A stretch of DNA of 61,112 bases from Staphylococcus ureilyticus (GTDB lineage Bacteria > Bacillota > Bacilli > Staphylococcales > Staphylococcaceae), in contig NZ_PPRL01000029.1 in the NCBI RefSeq assembly GCF_002902235.1, positions 1 to 61,112 on the forward strand. The letters run 5' to 3'. The position numbers were made by a program, and so were the translations under genes. Positions 9,693-22,379 of this stretch are shown one piece after another (within the stretch, counting starts at the first letter, position 1; each line of letters starts with the position of its first letter). The notes under the pieces are model-generated. The model saw only the letters and a list, made by a program, of their open reading frames with translations. It was not told the origin of the DNA and did no database searches.

Positions 9693-9755
9693 ACGTTACT
9701 TCCTACAATTATTCTTTTTAATCTTTCTTTACGATTTCACCAGTTTATCAAATTT

Positions 9756-11315
9756 TTATTTAAATTCTTTACTAAAGAGCGTTACAAGTAGCAAAATAAT
9801 AAAAGCTGCAATAACTGCAGTTAAAAATATAGGCATATACGCAAGGTGTGTAGCATCCTCAATGCCATTTGTAATTGCATGTCTTAATGTATCATTAGAA
9901 ATTTGATTTACTTGTTCTAATATTTTAGTAAGATTGCCTGAATTATGTTCCATCGTTTTCATTAACGAAACGGGTATATCTTTGAAACCAAAATGGGCTG
10001 AATTTATACTTTCTTTAATTTTACTACCCATTTGGCTATATCCGAATTGAATGAATGTCGTAAACATAGTCGGTGCAATTGTTATGCCGACTTGTCTAGA
10101 AACGGATAATGTTCCAATTACAGTACTATTATTTTTATCTGAATGTGCTGATCTAGTTGCTAATACAGTCATTGGTGCACCAATAGTAAAACCAAAACCT
10201 AAACCTGCGATAATTGAAAATATTAAAAATGGCGTAATTGAATAAGTTAAAAAGGCTAAGCCTCCATACCCAATGATGCTAATGATACTCGCAATCACTA
10301 ATGCAAATATTGGCCCTTTTTTATCAACAATCTTCCCACCCATTGACGCGCCAACACCTGAAGCTAAAGCTAAGGGTGTCATCCAATAGCCACTGTTCTC
10401 AGCTTTAACATGCAATACGTTTTCGACAAAGGAAGGAATGAAAATAATGGAACCAATTAACATCCCTGATAAAACGCCCATAATCAATACTACTGAAAAA
10501 GCTGGTTTTTTTAATAAATAGAAAGGTAAGAATGCATCTATATCAGTTGCTTCGCTTTTATATTCTACTAAAATCAAAATACCATATCCAATGATTGCCA
10601 ATATAAATAAACCAATTACTGAAAAGCTAAGTATACTATTAGCAATATTTTTCGTTTGTATATTATTAATCGCAAACATCATTAGCAACGTTGAAAATGA
10701 AAATATAATGATGGCGTACTTATCAATTTTAGTTTTAACTTTTTCTTGTGTTTCTGGCATTTTAAGAATCATAAAAATAACAATCATTACTGCCACTGGC
10801 ACATTGATCAGGAATAGCCAATGCCATGTTCCACTTACGTTAATTAATAAACTTCCTATATTTGGTCCTAATACGGAAGCAATACCATTCATTGCACCTA
10901 ACCCACCAAGCATGCTACCTTGTTTTTCCTTGGTGTAAGTAGCTATAATATGTGAACTAGCGATTACAAATAAACCGCCTCCACCAAATGATTGAATTAA
11001 TCGTGCAATAATAAATATTGTATAATTTGGACTTAAAGCAACTAACAATGATCCTAAACCAAATAAAATGACTTCAATAACAAATATTTTTTTACGACCA
11101 TACATATCAGCAAGTTTACCCGCTATAGGTGTAGTTACAGCCATACCTAATGTGTAAATCGTTATGCCCCATGACCCCATTTGTGCTGAAATTTCAAAAG
11201 ATTGATTTATTGTGGTTAACGCTGCACTAATAATGCCGTTGTCTAAAGCTGCCATAAACACACCAATGAGTAAAAATAGTGCAACAATATCAAATTTTTT
11301 TTGATTCAAGTTCAT
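9756..11315 (-). CDS. MFS drug/proton antiporter, DHA2 (14-span) family
   Basis: A 519-residue polytopic membrane protein with about 14 hydrophobic spans, the count typical of the EmrB/QacA branch. Family marks are the acidic residue of span 1 in FMAALDNGIISAAL (about 20-33) and the loop 2-3 motif GKLADMYGRKK at about 65-75. The antiporter motif region in span 5 reads GAMNGIASVLGPNIGSLL. A large loop at about 420-480 sits before the last span. The role is probably proton-driven export of hydrophobic or cationic compounds. The substrate is unknown and no regulator gene adjoins it. Confidence 0.88.
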   Translation of the reverse strand: MNLNQKKFDIVALFLLIGVFMAALDNGIISAALTTINQSFEISAQMGSWGITIYTLGMAVTTPIAGKLADMYGRKKIFVIEVILFGLGSLLVALSPNYTIFIIARLIQSFGGGGLFVIASSHIIATYTKEKQGSMLGGLGAMNGIASVLGPNIGSLLINVSGTWHWLFLINVPVAVMIVIFMILKMPETQEKVKTKIDKYAIIIFSFSTLLMMFAINNIQTKNIANSILSFSVIGLFILAIIGYGILILVEYKSEATDIDAFLPFYLLKKPAFSVVLIMGVLSGMLIGSIIFIPSFVENVLHVKAENSGYWMTPLALASGVGASMGGKIVDKKGPIFALVIASIISIIGYGGLAFLTYSITPFLIFSIIAGLGFGFTIGAPMTVLATRSAHSDKNNSTVIGTLSVSRQVGITIAPTMFTTFIQFGYSQMGSKIKESINSAHFGFKDIPVSLMKTMEHNSGNLTKILEQVNQISNDTLRHAITNGIEDATHLAYMPIFLTAVIAAFIILLLVTLFSKEFK

Positions 11316-11404
11316 TCATTCCTTTCTATCTTGGAATTTCATATGATACTCATTATTTAAAACCTATTTTGTGAACTAAATATGAACAAAATATATTTAT
11401 ATAT

Positions 11405-11460
11405 TAAAAAATGCCTAAAAGACCTTTTATCAATATATAAAAGTCTTTTAAGCATTTTTT
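11405..11460. terminator. Bidirectional terminator at the end of the pyr operon
   Basis: ATGC and AAAGAC/GTCTTT blocks at 11411-11430 pair with 11437-11454. Six T follow on the plus strand, and the minus strand also reads six T past the stem. It lies about 70 bases beyond the last pyr-operon ORF. Confidence 0.7.
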
Positions 11461-11526
11461 AACCAATTTAATTAAATAAATTTTTAATGTTGTCTCAAAT
11501 TCACATAATATATTTACATATATCGT

Positions 11527-11712
11527 TTATTTAATATGTCCTTTTTGCTTTAGATTTAATTTTGATTTTTTATAAATATTTGATTCTGTAGCGTTAAACA
11601 ACCATTTATTTTCATCTTCTGAAGTTGTTTGTGCTCTATAGTCTTCTGATTTTTTGAGGAATTTATTTAAATGAGCAAAATGATTATAAGCTACATTTGA
11701 GTCTTTTGTCAT
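11527..11712 (-). CDS. Conserved hypothetical protein at the end of the pyr operon
   Basis: A 61-residue hydrophilic protein of unknown function. It begins MTKDSNVAYNHFAHLNKFLK and has a lysine-rich C-terminus, with no membrane span or signal peptide. The frame is open 16 codons further upstream inside pyrE. The ATG at 11712, with GGAGGGG five bases before it, is the better start and leaves 22 bases after the pyrE stop. It is the last gene before the terminator, so it should be cotranscribed with pyrimidine synthesis. A link to that pathway is inference only. Confidence 0.7.
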   Translation of the reverse strand: MTKDSNVAYNHFAHLNKFLKKSEDYRAQTTSEDENKWLFNATESNIYKKSKLNLKQKGHIK

Positions 11713-11734
11713 AACATCCCCTCCATCTAACATT

Positions 11735-12346
11735 TTATGACAAGTTATCTCTCCAATCAACTAATGTAGTAATATCATTTTCAGAAATTTCTCCATTTTC
11801 TCTAGCAACCTCAATTAGTTCATTATAATTGCTTAATGTATAGAAGGGTATATCAGCTCGTGCAAATTGGTCATCTGCTTTTTTCAAACCATAAGTAAAG
11901 ATTGCTACTACTCCTAATACATTTGCACCTGCAGCTTTTAGTGCATCTACTGCAGTTATTGAAGAGCCACCTGTAGATATTAAATCTTCTATAACTACTA
12001 CATTTTTACCTTCACTTGATGCACCTTCAATTTGATTCTGTTTACCATGACTTTTGCTTTTTGATCTAACATAATTCATCGGTAAGTTCATCACTTCTGA
12101 GACATATGCTGCATGTGGAATCCCGGCTGTTGCAGTACCTGATATAACTTCAATATCTTTAAAATGTGTTTCAATCAATGCTTGCAGGCCATCTCTAATA
12201 TGAGTACGTACATCAGGAAAACCTAGTGTGATGCGATTATCACAGTATATTGGCGATTTAATACCTGAACTCCAAGTAAACGGATCATTGGGAGATAATG
12301 ATACAGCTTTTATATCTAACAATGCTTGTGCAATTGATTTAGTCAT
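11735..12346 (-). CDS. pyrE: Orotate phosphoribosyltransferase
   Basis: It joins orotate to PRPP to form OMP, the fifth step of UMP synthesis. The 203-residue protein shows the PRPP-binding signature [14 protein letters not shown] at about 116-129 and the catalytic flexible loop around SKSKSHGK at 95-102. It overlaps pyrF by eight bases in a different frame, which suggests translational coupling. Confidence 0.97.
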   Translation of the reverse strand: MTKSIAQALLDIKAVSLSPNDPFTWSSGIKSPIYCDNRITLGFPDVRTHIRDGLQALIETHFKDIEVISGTATAGIPHAAYVSEVMNLPMNYVRSKSKSHGKQNQIEGASSEGKNVVVIEDLISTGGSSITAVDALKAAGANVLGVVAIFTYGLKKADDQFARADIPFYTLSNYNELIEVARENGEISENDITTLVDWRDNLS

Positions 12347-13043
12347 GTGATTTCAACCAACTTTCTTTAATTTTTTGATAACTCGTTACCGGATTTTCAC
12401 TTTGTGTAATCGGTCGTCCTACAACAATGTGTGTAGCGCCTAAAACACTTGCTTTTTCTGGTGTCGTAATACGTTGTTGATCATCTGAAGAAGTGTTTTC
12501 TGGTCTGATGCCTGGTGTCACTTTCAAGAAAGATTCACCTAATTCCTGTTTTACTAAATTTGCTTCAAGTGGTGAACATACAACGCCATCTAATCCTGAT
12601 AATTGAGCTAGACGAGCATAATTCAACACTGCTTCATCCATTGTACTTTGGATATTTTGTTCATCACGCAACATTGTTTCTGTAGTCGACGTTAATTGTG
12701 TAACCGCAATAATTTTAATATTACTGTTATATTTTCTAATACCTTCTACAGCACGTTTCATCATTTCTGAACCACCAGCTGCGTGTACATTTACTAAATC
12801 GACATCTAATTTGCTTAAGCCTTCCATTGCTTTACCAACAGTGTTAGGAATATCGTGCAATTTTAAATCTAAGAATATGCTATGACCACGTTTCTTAATA
12901 TCAGTGATTAATGAAGGCCCAGTTTGATAAAAAAGTTCCATTCCGACTTTGACAAATAAAGGTTCATCAAATTGATTTAAAAATTGTGTAACCGCTTCTG
13001 CTGATTCAAAATCTAAAGCAATGATAGGTAGATTATTTTGCAT
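12339..13043 (-). CDS. pyrF: Orotidine 5'-phosphate decarboxylase
   Basis: It decarboxylates OMP to UMP, the last step of the pathway. The 234-residue TIM-barrel protein carries the catalytic Lys/Asp array in [11 protein letters not shown] at 59-69 and the phosphate-binding PGIRP near 180. It is preceded by about 200 bases without a gene, unlike the tightly packed genes before it. Confidence 0.97.
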   Translation of the reverse strand: MQNNLPIIALDFESAEAVTQFLNQFDEPLFVKVGMELFYQTGPSLITDIKKRGHSIFLDLKLHDIPNTVGKAMEGLSKLDVDLVNVHAAGGSEMMKRAVEGIRKYNSNIKIIAVTQLTSTTETMLRDEQNIQSTMDEAVLNYARLAQLSGLDGVVCSPLEANLVKQELGESFLKVTPGIRPENTSSDDQQRITTPEKASVLGATHIVVGRPITQSENPVTSYQKIKESWLKSHD

Positions 13044-13142
13044 ATATATCGCCTCTCATCTATAGCTATTTTATTATATTTGCCAAGCGTGTATGGACAT
13101 ATGACAGCAATAATATTTTGGAATTTTTTTCATACTGACAAG

Positions 13143-13189
13143 GACGACTAAGAGAAAAATTTCATAAAAATATTTTTATCCCAGCCGTC
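13143..13189 (-). repeat. Degenerate hairpin between carB and pyrF
   Basis: The outer arms 13143-13149 and 13183-13189 pair with one wobble. The centre contains a perfect 16-base AT palindrome (13164-13179). There is no clean T-tract, so it may be an mRNA stability or processing element inside the operon rather than a terminator. Confidence 0.4.
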
Positions 13190-13251
13190 TATTGCCAATA
13201 ACATTTCTTTGCATTAAAGCATAAAAATTATTTCAGTTTTTTAATTATATT

Positions 13252-16200
13252 TTACATATTTTTCATCGTGAAAGTCATGCTTTCTATAACGGATGTTAAT
13301 GCTTCTGCAGTATCTAATGAAGTTAGACACGGTACGCCATTTTCAACAGAGGCACGTCTAATTTGAAAACCATCACGTTCAACTTCTTTCCCTTTTGTCA
13401 TCGTATTGATCACAATTTGAACATCATTCGTTTGTATACGTGATAATAAATCGTTTTCTCCACCAATTTTACCTACAGTTTCTGCAGTGATATGGTTATT
13501 TTCTAATTTTTTAGCAGTACCTTCCGTAGCTAATATTTTATAGCCGACTTCATTTAAGCGAGCCGCGATATTCACAATTTCATCTTTGTCTTTATCACTT
13601 ACGGTCATCAATACCGTACCATAATCTTTTACTTCCATACCACTTGCTGTCAAACCTTTATATAATGCTTTTTCCATGGTTAAATCTTTCCCCATGACTT
13701 CCCCAGTTGATTTCATTTCAGGTCCTAAGGTAATATCTACATTTTTCAATTTGTTAAAGCTAAATACCGGAGCTTTAACAAAGACACCTTCACTATATGG
13801 TTGAACGCCCTCGTTATAACCTAAATCCTTAAGTTTCTCACCTACAATAGCGCGCATGGCCAACTGTGCCATTTGAATATGCGTAATTTTACTTAAGAAA
13901 GGAACCGTACGACTCGCACGAGGATTCACTTCTAAAACATAAACACCATCATGTGCAATGACAAATTGTATATTGATTAGACCTATGATATTTAGCCCTT
14001 TCGCTAAGCGAATTGTATAATCTTCTAATGTTTTAAGTTCATTTGGTGTCAAAGATTGTGGAGGATATACCGCAATCGAATCACCTGAATGGACACCAGC
14101 GCGTTCAATATGTTCCATAATCCCTGGAATAATTACCGTTTCACCATCAGAAATAGCATCGACTTCAATTTCTTTACCTGTGAGATATCTATCAACTAAT
14201 ACAGGATGATCCGGACTCGCTTTCACTGCTTGATTCATATAATTGGTTAACTCTTCATCGTTATACACGATTTCCATTGCACGTCCACCTAATACATACG
14301 AAGGTCTAACTACTACAGGATAACCGATTGTACGTGCATTATTGAGCGCTTCATCAGTTGACGTTGCTGTCTTACCTTTAGGTTGAGGCACATCAATTTT
14401 ATGTAACAGTGCCTCAAATTCTTTACGATCTTCCGCACGATTCAAATCTTCGAGTGACGTTCCTAAAATTTTCACACCATACTTTTCAATTTTATCTGCT
14501 AAATTAATCGCAGTTTGACCACCAAACTGTACTACTACACCTTTTGGCTGTTCAATATTTATAATATTCATGACATCTTCTTCTGTTAATGGCTCAAAAT
14601 ATAATTTGTCTGAAATTGAAAAGTCTGTAGATACTGTTTCAGGGTTATTATTGACGATAATAGCTTCATAACCAGCTTGTTGAATAGCCCACACAGCATG
14701 CACAGTTGCATAATCAAATTCGACACCTTGACCGATTCTTATTGGCCCTGATCCCAAGACTAATATTTTTTCTTTTTCAGTGATAATGGATTCATTTTCT
14801 TGTTCATACGTGCCATAGTAATATGGTGTAGCTGATTCAAATTCTGCTGCGCATGTATCTACCATTTTATATACTGGTGAAATATTATGTTGTTTTCTTA
14901 AGTTATAAACTTCTGATTCTGACATATCAAAACGATGTGCAATAACGCGATCACTAAACCCATAACTCTTAGCAAATTTTAAATAATCTAGATCTCCTTT
15001 GTGTACTTTTAAGTCATGTTCTATATCAATGATGTGCAAGAATTTATTTAAGAAGAAGTAATCAATCTTAGTCATTTCGTGTATTTCTTCTAAAGATGTA
15101 CCTCTTCTTATCGCTTCTCCTATAAAGAATAAGCGCTCATCATCTTGGTCTTGTATACGCGCTTTTATATAATCTAAATCGTATGTTTCGCCATTTGGTA
15201 ATCCCAAATGATGCACGCCATATTCGAGTGAGCGAATTGCTTTTAATAAAGACTCTTCATATGTTCGGCCAATCGCCATTACCTCACCAGTTGCTTTCAT
15301 TTGTGTACCGAGCACACGTTCACCCTTTTCAAATTTATCGAAAGGAAAACGTGGGATTTTTGAAATAACATAGTCCAACGTCGGTTCAAATGCAGCATAA
15401 GAAGTTTTAGTAATTGGATTCAACATTTCATCTAATGATAAACCTATCGCTATTTTTGCAGCTAATTTTGCAATCGGATAGCCTGTAGCCTTAGAAGCTA
15501 AAGCTGATGAACGTGACACACGTGGGTTCACTTCAATTATATAATATTTCATTGAGTGTGGGTCTAATGCCAGTTGTACATTACAACCACCTTCAATGCC
15601 TAAAGCACGAATAACTTTTAACGACACATCACGTAACATTTGATATTCAACATCTGATAAAGTTTGACTAGGTGCTACTACAATTGAATCGCCAGTATGT
15701 ATGCCGACTGGGTCTATATTTTCCATGTTACATACAACAATGGCATTATCATTTTTATCTCGCATCACTTCATATTCAATCTCTTTAAAACCTGCGATTG
15801 ATTTTTCAATTAAGCATTGTGTTGCCGGACTGTAATGTAAGCCATTCGTTACCACTTGTTTAAACTCTTCATCATTATGGCAAATACCACCACCAGTACC
15901 GCCCATCGTGAAAGCCGGTCTCACAATTAATGGGTACCCTACCGCTTCTTTAAATTCAAACGCCTGTTCTAGAGTATTGACGATATCGCTTTCTGGAACT
16001 GGAACATCTAGCTCATTCATTAAGTCTCTAAATAATTCTCTATCTTCCGCTTGTTGAATAGAAGCCAATTTAGTACCTAGTAATTGTACATTGTTCGCTT
16101 CTAATACACCGCTATCATGTAATTGAATCGCCATATTAAGCCCTGTTTGACCACCTAATGTTGGTAACAACGCATCAGGTTGTTCCTTACGAATAATACG

Positions 16201-16425
16201 TGCAATAAAGTCATGCGTTAAAGGTTCAATGTAGACTTTGTCAGCAATTTCATTATCTGTCATGATTGTAGCTGGATTTGAATTTACTAATATAACGCGA
16301 TAACCTTCTTCTCGTAATGCTAAGCATGCTTGTGTCCCCGCATAATCAAATTCTGCAGCTTGACCTATAATAATGGGTCCAGATCCTATAACTAAAATCG
16401 TTTTAATATCGTTACGTTTAGGCAT
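13252..16425 (-). CDS. carB: Carbamoyl-phosphate synthase large subunit
   Basis: It makes carbamoyl phosphate from bicarbonate, ammonia and two ATP, and feeds both pyrimidine and arginine synthesis. The 1057-residue protein has the duplicated ATP-grasp halves (each opening with VLGSGP- or VIGSGP-type motifs near residues 12 and 560). The C-terminal allosteric domain starts at about 935. No arginine-specific carAB lies nearby. The start overlaps the carA stop by eight bases. Confidence 0.98.
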   Translation of the reverse strand: MPKRNDIKTILVIGSGPIIIGQAAEFDYAGTQACLALREEGYRVILVNSNPATIMTDNEIADKVYIEPLTHDFIARIIRKEQPDALLPTLGGQTGLNMAIQLHDSGVLEANNVQLLGTKLASIQQAEDRELFRDLMNELDVPVPESDIVNTLEQAFEFKEAVGYPLIVRPAFTMGGTGGGICHNDEEFKQVVTNGLHYSPATQCLIEKSIAGFKEIEYEVMRDKNDNAIVVCNMENIDPVGIHTGDSIVVAPSQTLSDVEYQMLRDVSLKVIRALGIEGGCNVQLALDPHSMKYYIIEVNPRVSRSSALASKATGYPIAKLAAKIAIGLSLDEMLNPITKTSYAAFEPTLDYVISKIPRFPFDKFEKGERVLGTQMKATGEVMAIGRTYEESLLKAIRSLEYGVHHLGLPNGETYDLDYIKARIQDQDDERLFFIGEAIRRGTSLEEIHEMTKIDYFFLNKFLHIIDIEHDLKVHKGDLDYLKFAKSYGFSDRVIAHRFDMSESEVYNLRKQHNISPVYKMVDTCAAEFESATPYYYGTYEQENESIITEKEKILVLGSGPIRIGQGVEFDYATVHAVWAIQQAGYEAIIVNNNPETVSTDFSISDKLYFEPLTEEDVMNIINIEQPKGVVVQFGGQTAINLADKIEKYGVKILGTSLEDLNRAEDRKEFEALLHKIDVPQPKGKTATSTDEALNNARTIGYPVVVRPSYVLGGRAMEIVYNDEELTNYMNQAVKASPDHPVLVDRYLTGKEIEVDAISDGETVIIPGIMEHIERAGVHSGDSIAVYPPQSLTPNELKTLEDYTIRLAKGLNIIGLINIQFVIAHDGVYVLEVNPRASRTVPFLSKITHIQMAQLAMRAIVGEKLKDLGYNEGVQPYSEGVFVKAPVFSFNKLKNVDITLGPEMKSTGEVMGKDLTMEKALYKGLTASGMEVKDYGTVLMTVSDKDKDEIVNIAARLNEVGYKILATEGTAKKLENNHITAETVGKIGGENDLLSRIQTNDVQIVINTMTKGKEVERDGFQIRRASVENGVPCLTSLDTAEALTSVIESMTFTMKNM

Positions 16426-17517
16426 TTGTCAAAATCTCCTTTTCTTTAAAGTCATGCATCATTTTAATAAATTCATCAAACAAATAATTTGAATCTGTAG
16501 GTCCAGGACTTGCTTCAGGATGATATTGTACTGAAAACGCAGGTAATGATTGGTGTCTTAAACCTTCAACTGTACCGTCATTAATCGCTATATGTGTTAT
16601 TTCTAAAGGTGTACTGGCTAATGAATCTTTATCGATCGCATAACCATGATTTTGGCTAGTTAATGCTATTTTCCCACTCTTTAAATCTTTCACAGGATGG
16701 TTTGCCCCTCTATGTCCAAATTTCATTTTAAACGATGTAGCGCCTTGTGAAAGTGCAAATAATTGATGGCCTAAACAGATACCAAAGAAAGGAATTTTTC
16801 CTAAAATACCATTAATCATATTAATTGCAACTTTGACTTCTTCTGGATCACCAGGTCCATTAGACAACATGACTCCATCTGGTGACATTCTAATAATTTC
16901 TTCTGCTGTGGAATCATAAGGTACAACTGTAACATTACAACCACGTAAATTAAGTTCTCTCACAATATTTTGTTTTTTACCAAAATCTACAAGTACAACA
17001 CTTAAATCATAACCGGTAGAAACATATGGTGTTTTGGTAGACACTGTTTTCACTTCATCTCTAGGTAATTCAATTACTTTCAACTCTTCTATTAATTGTG
17101 GAATATCTGCCTTGTCATCTGTAAAAGCTGCTTTTAAAACGCCATAGTTTCTAATTTTTCGAGTAATACTACGTGTATCCACACCTGAAATACCTGGGAT
17201 ATCATAATCTTTTAACACTTCGTGGAATGTTTTTTGCATGCGAAAATGACTCGGATATGTGCTTGCTTCTTTGACAACAACACCATTCAATGTTGGTATC
17301 AAAGATTCAAAATCATCTCGATTAATTCCGTAGTTTCCTATTAATGGATAAGTAAACGTAATAATTTGCCCTGTATAAGATGGATCTGATATCGTTTCTT
17401 GATATCCAGTCATAGCCGTATTAAATACTATTTCGCCTTTCGTTAAATGGTCCGATCCTAATGGATAACCTTCATAATATGTTCCATCTTCTAAAACTAA
17501 ATAGCGTTTTTGCAACA

Positions 17518-17518
<1 letters not shown>
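16418..17518 (-). CDS. carA: Carbamoyl-phosphate synthase small (glutaminase) subunit
   Basis: It releases ammonia from glutamine and channels it to CarB. The 366-residue protein has an N-terminal CarA domain and a class I glutamine amidotransferase domain. The catalytic triad is visible as Cys248 (GICLGH), His333 and Glu335 (YHPE). It shares one base with the pyrC stop and overlaps carB, so the three are translated from one message. Confidence 0.98.
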
Positions 17519-19702
<2,184 letters not shown>

Positions 19703-19721
19703 CTAGTAATGAAATAGACGT

Positions 19722-21029
19722 TTATTTATTTGACTCAATCTCTTGCGGTAAAATTAAGTTTAGTAGAATACCTGCCAATGCTGCTAATGCCATCCCTTCA
19801 ATTTCTAAATTTATACCTATACCATTTAGATTGAAGACTAGGTTACCAATACCTATAACTAATATGACTGATGCGATGACTAGATTTCGGTTACTTGCAA
19901 AATCAACTTCACTTTCTACAAGCATTCGCAAACCACTTGCTGCAATAATTCCGAAAAGTAATATCGATACACCTCCCATAACAGGGGTTGGTATAGATGA
20001 AACTAATGCTGTGAATTTGCCTACAAAACCTAATACTATAGCGATGACTGCAGCACCTCCAATAACATATATACTATAAATTTTCGTGATAGCTAAGACA
20101 CCTATATTTTCTCCGTATGTCGTACTTGGTGGGCCACCTATAATACTTGCAAACATCGTTGACACTCCGTCACCAATAATTGATTTGTCTAATCCTGGAT
20201 CCTTAAAGAAATTTCTTCCTACGATTTTGTTAATCACCATTTGATGTCCAATGTGCTCACTAACTGTCACAAAAACGATTGGTATTAAGACAAGTACTAA
20301 ACCTAGATGAAATGATGGTGTGTAATCTTTAAATGGTAGGTACACTTCTGGAAGTTGCAGCCATTTTGCTTCAGCTACAGGTTTAAAATTAACAAGCCCC
20401 ATAAATATTGACACAATGTACCCCGTTATAATGCCGATTAATACAGGTATAAGGGACAAGAAGCCTTTAAAGTATCCTTGAACTATAATCGTCACCAGCA
20501 GCGTAATCATTGCTACTACTAAATAACTTAAGTTATAGCCTTTCATATCTCCTGAATTTTCAAACATCGCCATATTGACTGCGGTAGGTGCCAGACTCAA
20601 ACCAATCACCATAATAACTGGTCCAACAACAACCGGGGGAAGTAAGTGCATAAGCCACCCTGTTCCACTTAACCTAATAGCTAATCCAATAAGCACATAC
20701 ATCACTCCGCTCATAAACAATGCTACTAACATGTCACCTAAGCTATGTGAATTCAATCCAGTTATGATTGGTGTGATAAATGCGAAACTTGAACCTAAAT
20801 ATGCGGGTATTTTCGCTTGTGTAATTAATATATATAATAATGTCCCTATCCCTGATGCTAGTAAAGCAGATGATATCGGTAATCCAGTTAAAAATGGTAC
20901 GAGGACAGTCGATCCAAACATTGCAAATAAATGTTGAGTGCTTAGAAATGCCCATTGTCCTAATTTAGGTTTATCTCGTACATCTAATACTGGTTTAGCT
21001 GTCCGTTCAAACATTGTTTCATTTTCCAT
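19722..21029 (-). CDS. pyrP: Uracil permease
   Basis: A nucleobase:cation symporter-2 family transporter that imports uracil for salvage. The 435-residue protein has about 12 hydrophobic spans starting near residue 30. It carries the QHLFAMFGSTVLVP motif and the family's PSTTYGENIGVLAIT segment in the substrate-binding region. The position between pyrR and pyrB and the terminator in its leader point to control by pyrimidine supply. Confidence 0.96.
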   Translation of the reverse strand: MENETMFERTAKPVLDVRDKPKLGQWAFLSTQHLFAMFGSTVLVPFLTGLPISSALLASGIGTLLYILITQAKIPAYLGSSFAFITPIITGLNSHSLGDMLVALFMSGVMYVLIGLAIRLSGTGWLMHLLPPVVVGPVIMVIGLSLAPTAVNMAMFENSGDMKGYNLSYLVVAMITLLVTIIVQGYFKGFLSLIPVLIGIITGYIVSIFMGLVNFKPVAEAKWLQLPEVYLPFKDYTPSFHLGLVLVLIPIVFVTVSEHIGHQMVINKIVGRNFFKDPGLDKSIIGDGVSTMFASIIGGPPSTTYGENIGVLAITKIYSIYVIGGAAVIAIVLGFVGKFTALVSSIPTPVMGGVSILLFGIIAASGLRMLVESEVDFASNRNLVIASVILVIGIGNLVFNLNGIGINLEIEGMALAALAGILLNLILPQEIESNK

Positions 21030-21332
21030 GACTTTCCGCTTCCTCTCATAAAAAAAGTCCCTTTACATTGTTTTCATGTAAAGAGACTTAAAAAGTATCT
21101 ATCCTCAAATCAAAATTCAGCTTGTTCAAACAACATTACGACTTAAATCATCAGCATTGCTGTTTGAATAGTTAGCTTAAATTAAGTTCAGATGATATGG
21201 AGAGAATCTATAGTATATATTTTTTATAATATAACTATATTTTGAAGTGTGGCTTCCTAGAAACTTGCCTTTGACTTCCACATGATTCTCTTCCCTTTCT
21301 CAGTCTCTCGTACTGAATTAAAAGGTGTTGAT
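21030..21332 (-). promoter_or_regulatory. pyrP leader with attenuator
   Basis: A 303-base leader separates pyrR from pyrP and ends in a strong terminator just before the pyrP Shine-Dalgarno. CAAACA and TGTTTG blocks near 21125 and 21158, and GAGAATC/GATTCTC blocks near 21207 and 21285, allow alternative pairings. The textbook PyrR-binding sequence seen before pyrR is not obvious here, so PyrR control of this second site is inferred from position. Confidence 0.55.
21050..21089 (-). terminator. Attenuator terminator before pyrP
   Basis: The 14-base arms 21055-21068 and 21076-21089 pair with one G-U in minus-strand RNA, with a seven-base loop. Seven U follow. The pyrP Shine-Dalgarno region begins immediately after. 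Confidence 0.85.
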
Positions 21333-21860
21333 TTATTCAATTACAACTGCATTTCTACTATCTATTTCACTAAGAAAAACCGAGACAGCTTCTTCTCTAG
21401 CGGTCGGTATATTTTTACCAACAAAGTCTGCGCGTATTGGAAGCTCTCTATGTCCACGATCAATAAGCGTTGCTAATCCTATTTTTCTAGGTCTTGCATA
21501 TTGAAGTACTGCATCAAGCGATGCTCTAACTGTACGCCCAGTATATAGAACATCATCCACAATAATCACGACTTGATTTGTTATATTGACATCAATTTCA
21601 TACGTCTGTTCTGCAACTTGATCTATTGTCTGTTCTAAATCATCTCTAAATTGTGTAATATCAATCGTACCTGTCGGGACAGTTATTTCCTCAATTTGTT
21701 CAATTTTTTGTTGGATACGTCGTGCTAAAAATGCCCCTCTTGTTTTAATGCCTAATAAAATTAATTCATCAGTACCTTTGTTGTATTCTAAGATTTCGTG
21801 TGCAATACGTGTAACGGTTCTTTGTATTGCTGCTTCATCCATAATTACGCGTTCTGACAT
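21333..21860 (-). CDS. pyrR: PyrR, pyrimidine operon attenuation protein
   Basis: With UMP bound, PyrR binds pyr mRNA and favours termination. It also has weak uracil phosphoribosyltransferase activity. The 175-residue protein has the PRPP motif [10 protein letters not shown] at 101-110. The frame extends three codons to a GTG that overlaps the Shine-Dalgarno (AAGGTAGGT), so the ATG at 21860 is chosen. It is the first gene of the operon and its own leader carries a complete PyrR attenuator. Confidence 0.97.
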   Translation of the reverse strand: MSERVIMDEAAIQRTVTRIAHEILEYNKGTDELILLGIKTRGAFLARRIQQKIEQIEEITVPTGTIDITQFRDDLEQTIDQVAEQTYEIDVNITNQVVIIVDDVLYTGRTVRASLDAVLQYARPRKIGLATLIDRGHRELPIRADFVGKNIPTAREEAVSVFLSEIDSRNAVVIE

Positions 21861-22164
21861 TTTGGGCACCTACCTTAATTTTAATGATATTAAAAAAACC
21901 TCACATCTTCAGAAGACATGAGGTAGTGTAATAAAATATTACAAACAAAATGTAGAGACATATCTAAAACTTAGATGATTTCTCCATCATAACCATTTTT
22001 GTACTTGTGATTATGACTTTTATCGCGTTTTACGAAAAACTACGATGGCTTTAGCTATTGTTATAACTTAAATACTTTGTTTGTATATTCTATTTTCATT
22101 ACATGTCTTCGAAGCCTCTCTGGACTTTCAATTAAAGACGTTCGTTCTTTATTAAACTGTCATT
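21861..22164 (-). promoter_or_regulatory. PyrR attenuator in the pyrR leader
   Basis: The minus strand carries TCCAGAGAGGCT (22124-22113), the conserved PyrR binding loop, inside a hairpin whose arms pair GTCTT with AAGAC. Directly after it GAAGACATG (about 22110-22102) can pair with CATGTCTTC in the left arm of the downstream terminator, giving an antiterminator. All three mutually exclusive structures of the known PyrR mechanism are therefore present. Confidence 0.88.
21892..21923 (-). terminator. Attenuator terminator before pyrR
   Basis: CCTCA-TGTCTTC and GAAGA-TGTGAGG arms lie within 21899-21923, followed by seven U on the minus strand. This is the terminator stabilised when PyrR-UMP binds upstream. 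Confidence 0.85.
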
Positions 22165-22193
22165 ATATTATCATGAATAACATATCGTTGCAA
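22165..22193 (-). promoter_or_regulatory. Promoter of the pyr operon
   Basis: TTGCAA (22193-22188) and TAATAT (22170-22165) are 17 bases apart on the minus strand. Transcription from here begins just before the PyrR binding hairpin, as expected. Confidence 0.6.
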
Positions 22194-22272
22194 GTCTATA
22201 TTAGAATATCGTTCGTTTTATAAAAGCGATCGTTTGCCTTTAAATCATTTTTTCACTTCTAGTCATCCTTGT

Positions 22273-22327
22273 TGGGGTGAGATAACGAAATCTAATTAAT
22301 AAAATTAGATTTCTGTTCCAATCCCAT
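22273..22327. terminator. Long intergenic hairpin after the rluD-family gene
   Basis: The arms 22273-22297 and 22303-22327 form a long, imperfect stem with a five-base AT loop. The sequence (TGGGGTGAGATAACGAAAT on one arm, ATTTCTGTTCCAATCCCA on the other) resembles a hairpin type I remember as common between staphylococcal genes. It lies 50 bases beyond the gene's stop and probably terminates lspA-rluD transcription. Confidence 0.6.
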
Positions 22328-22379
22328 TTATATATCATGGTATTATCTAAAATTCACGATATAACTTAGCAAAGCATTA

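Noticed and set aside
20575..20937. Plus-strand ORF opposite pyrP
   Set aside because: It is a shadow of the transporter gene with no start signals.
21282..21476. 64-codon plus-strand ORF over the pyrR/pyrP junction
   Set aside because: It overlaps the pyrR coding strand and the leader, and no ribosome binding site was seen.
22273..22327. Riboswitch upstream of the pyr promoter
   Set aside because: It lies upstream of the promoter for pyr and downstream of the rluD-family stop, and it has the form of a common intergenic terminator hairpin.
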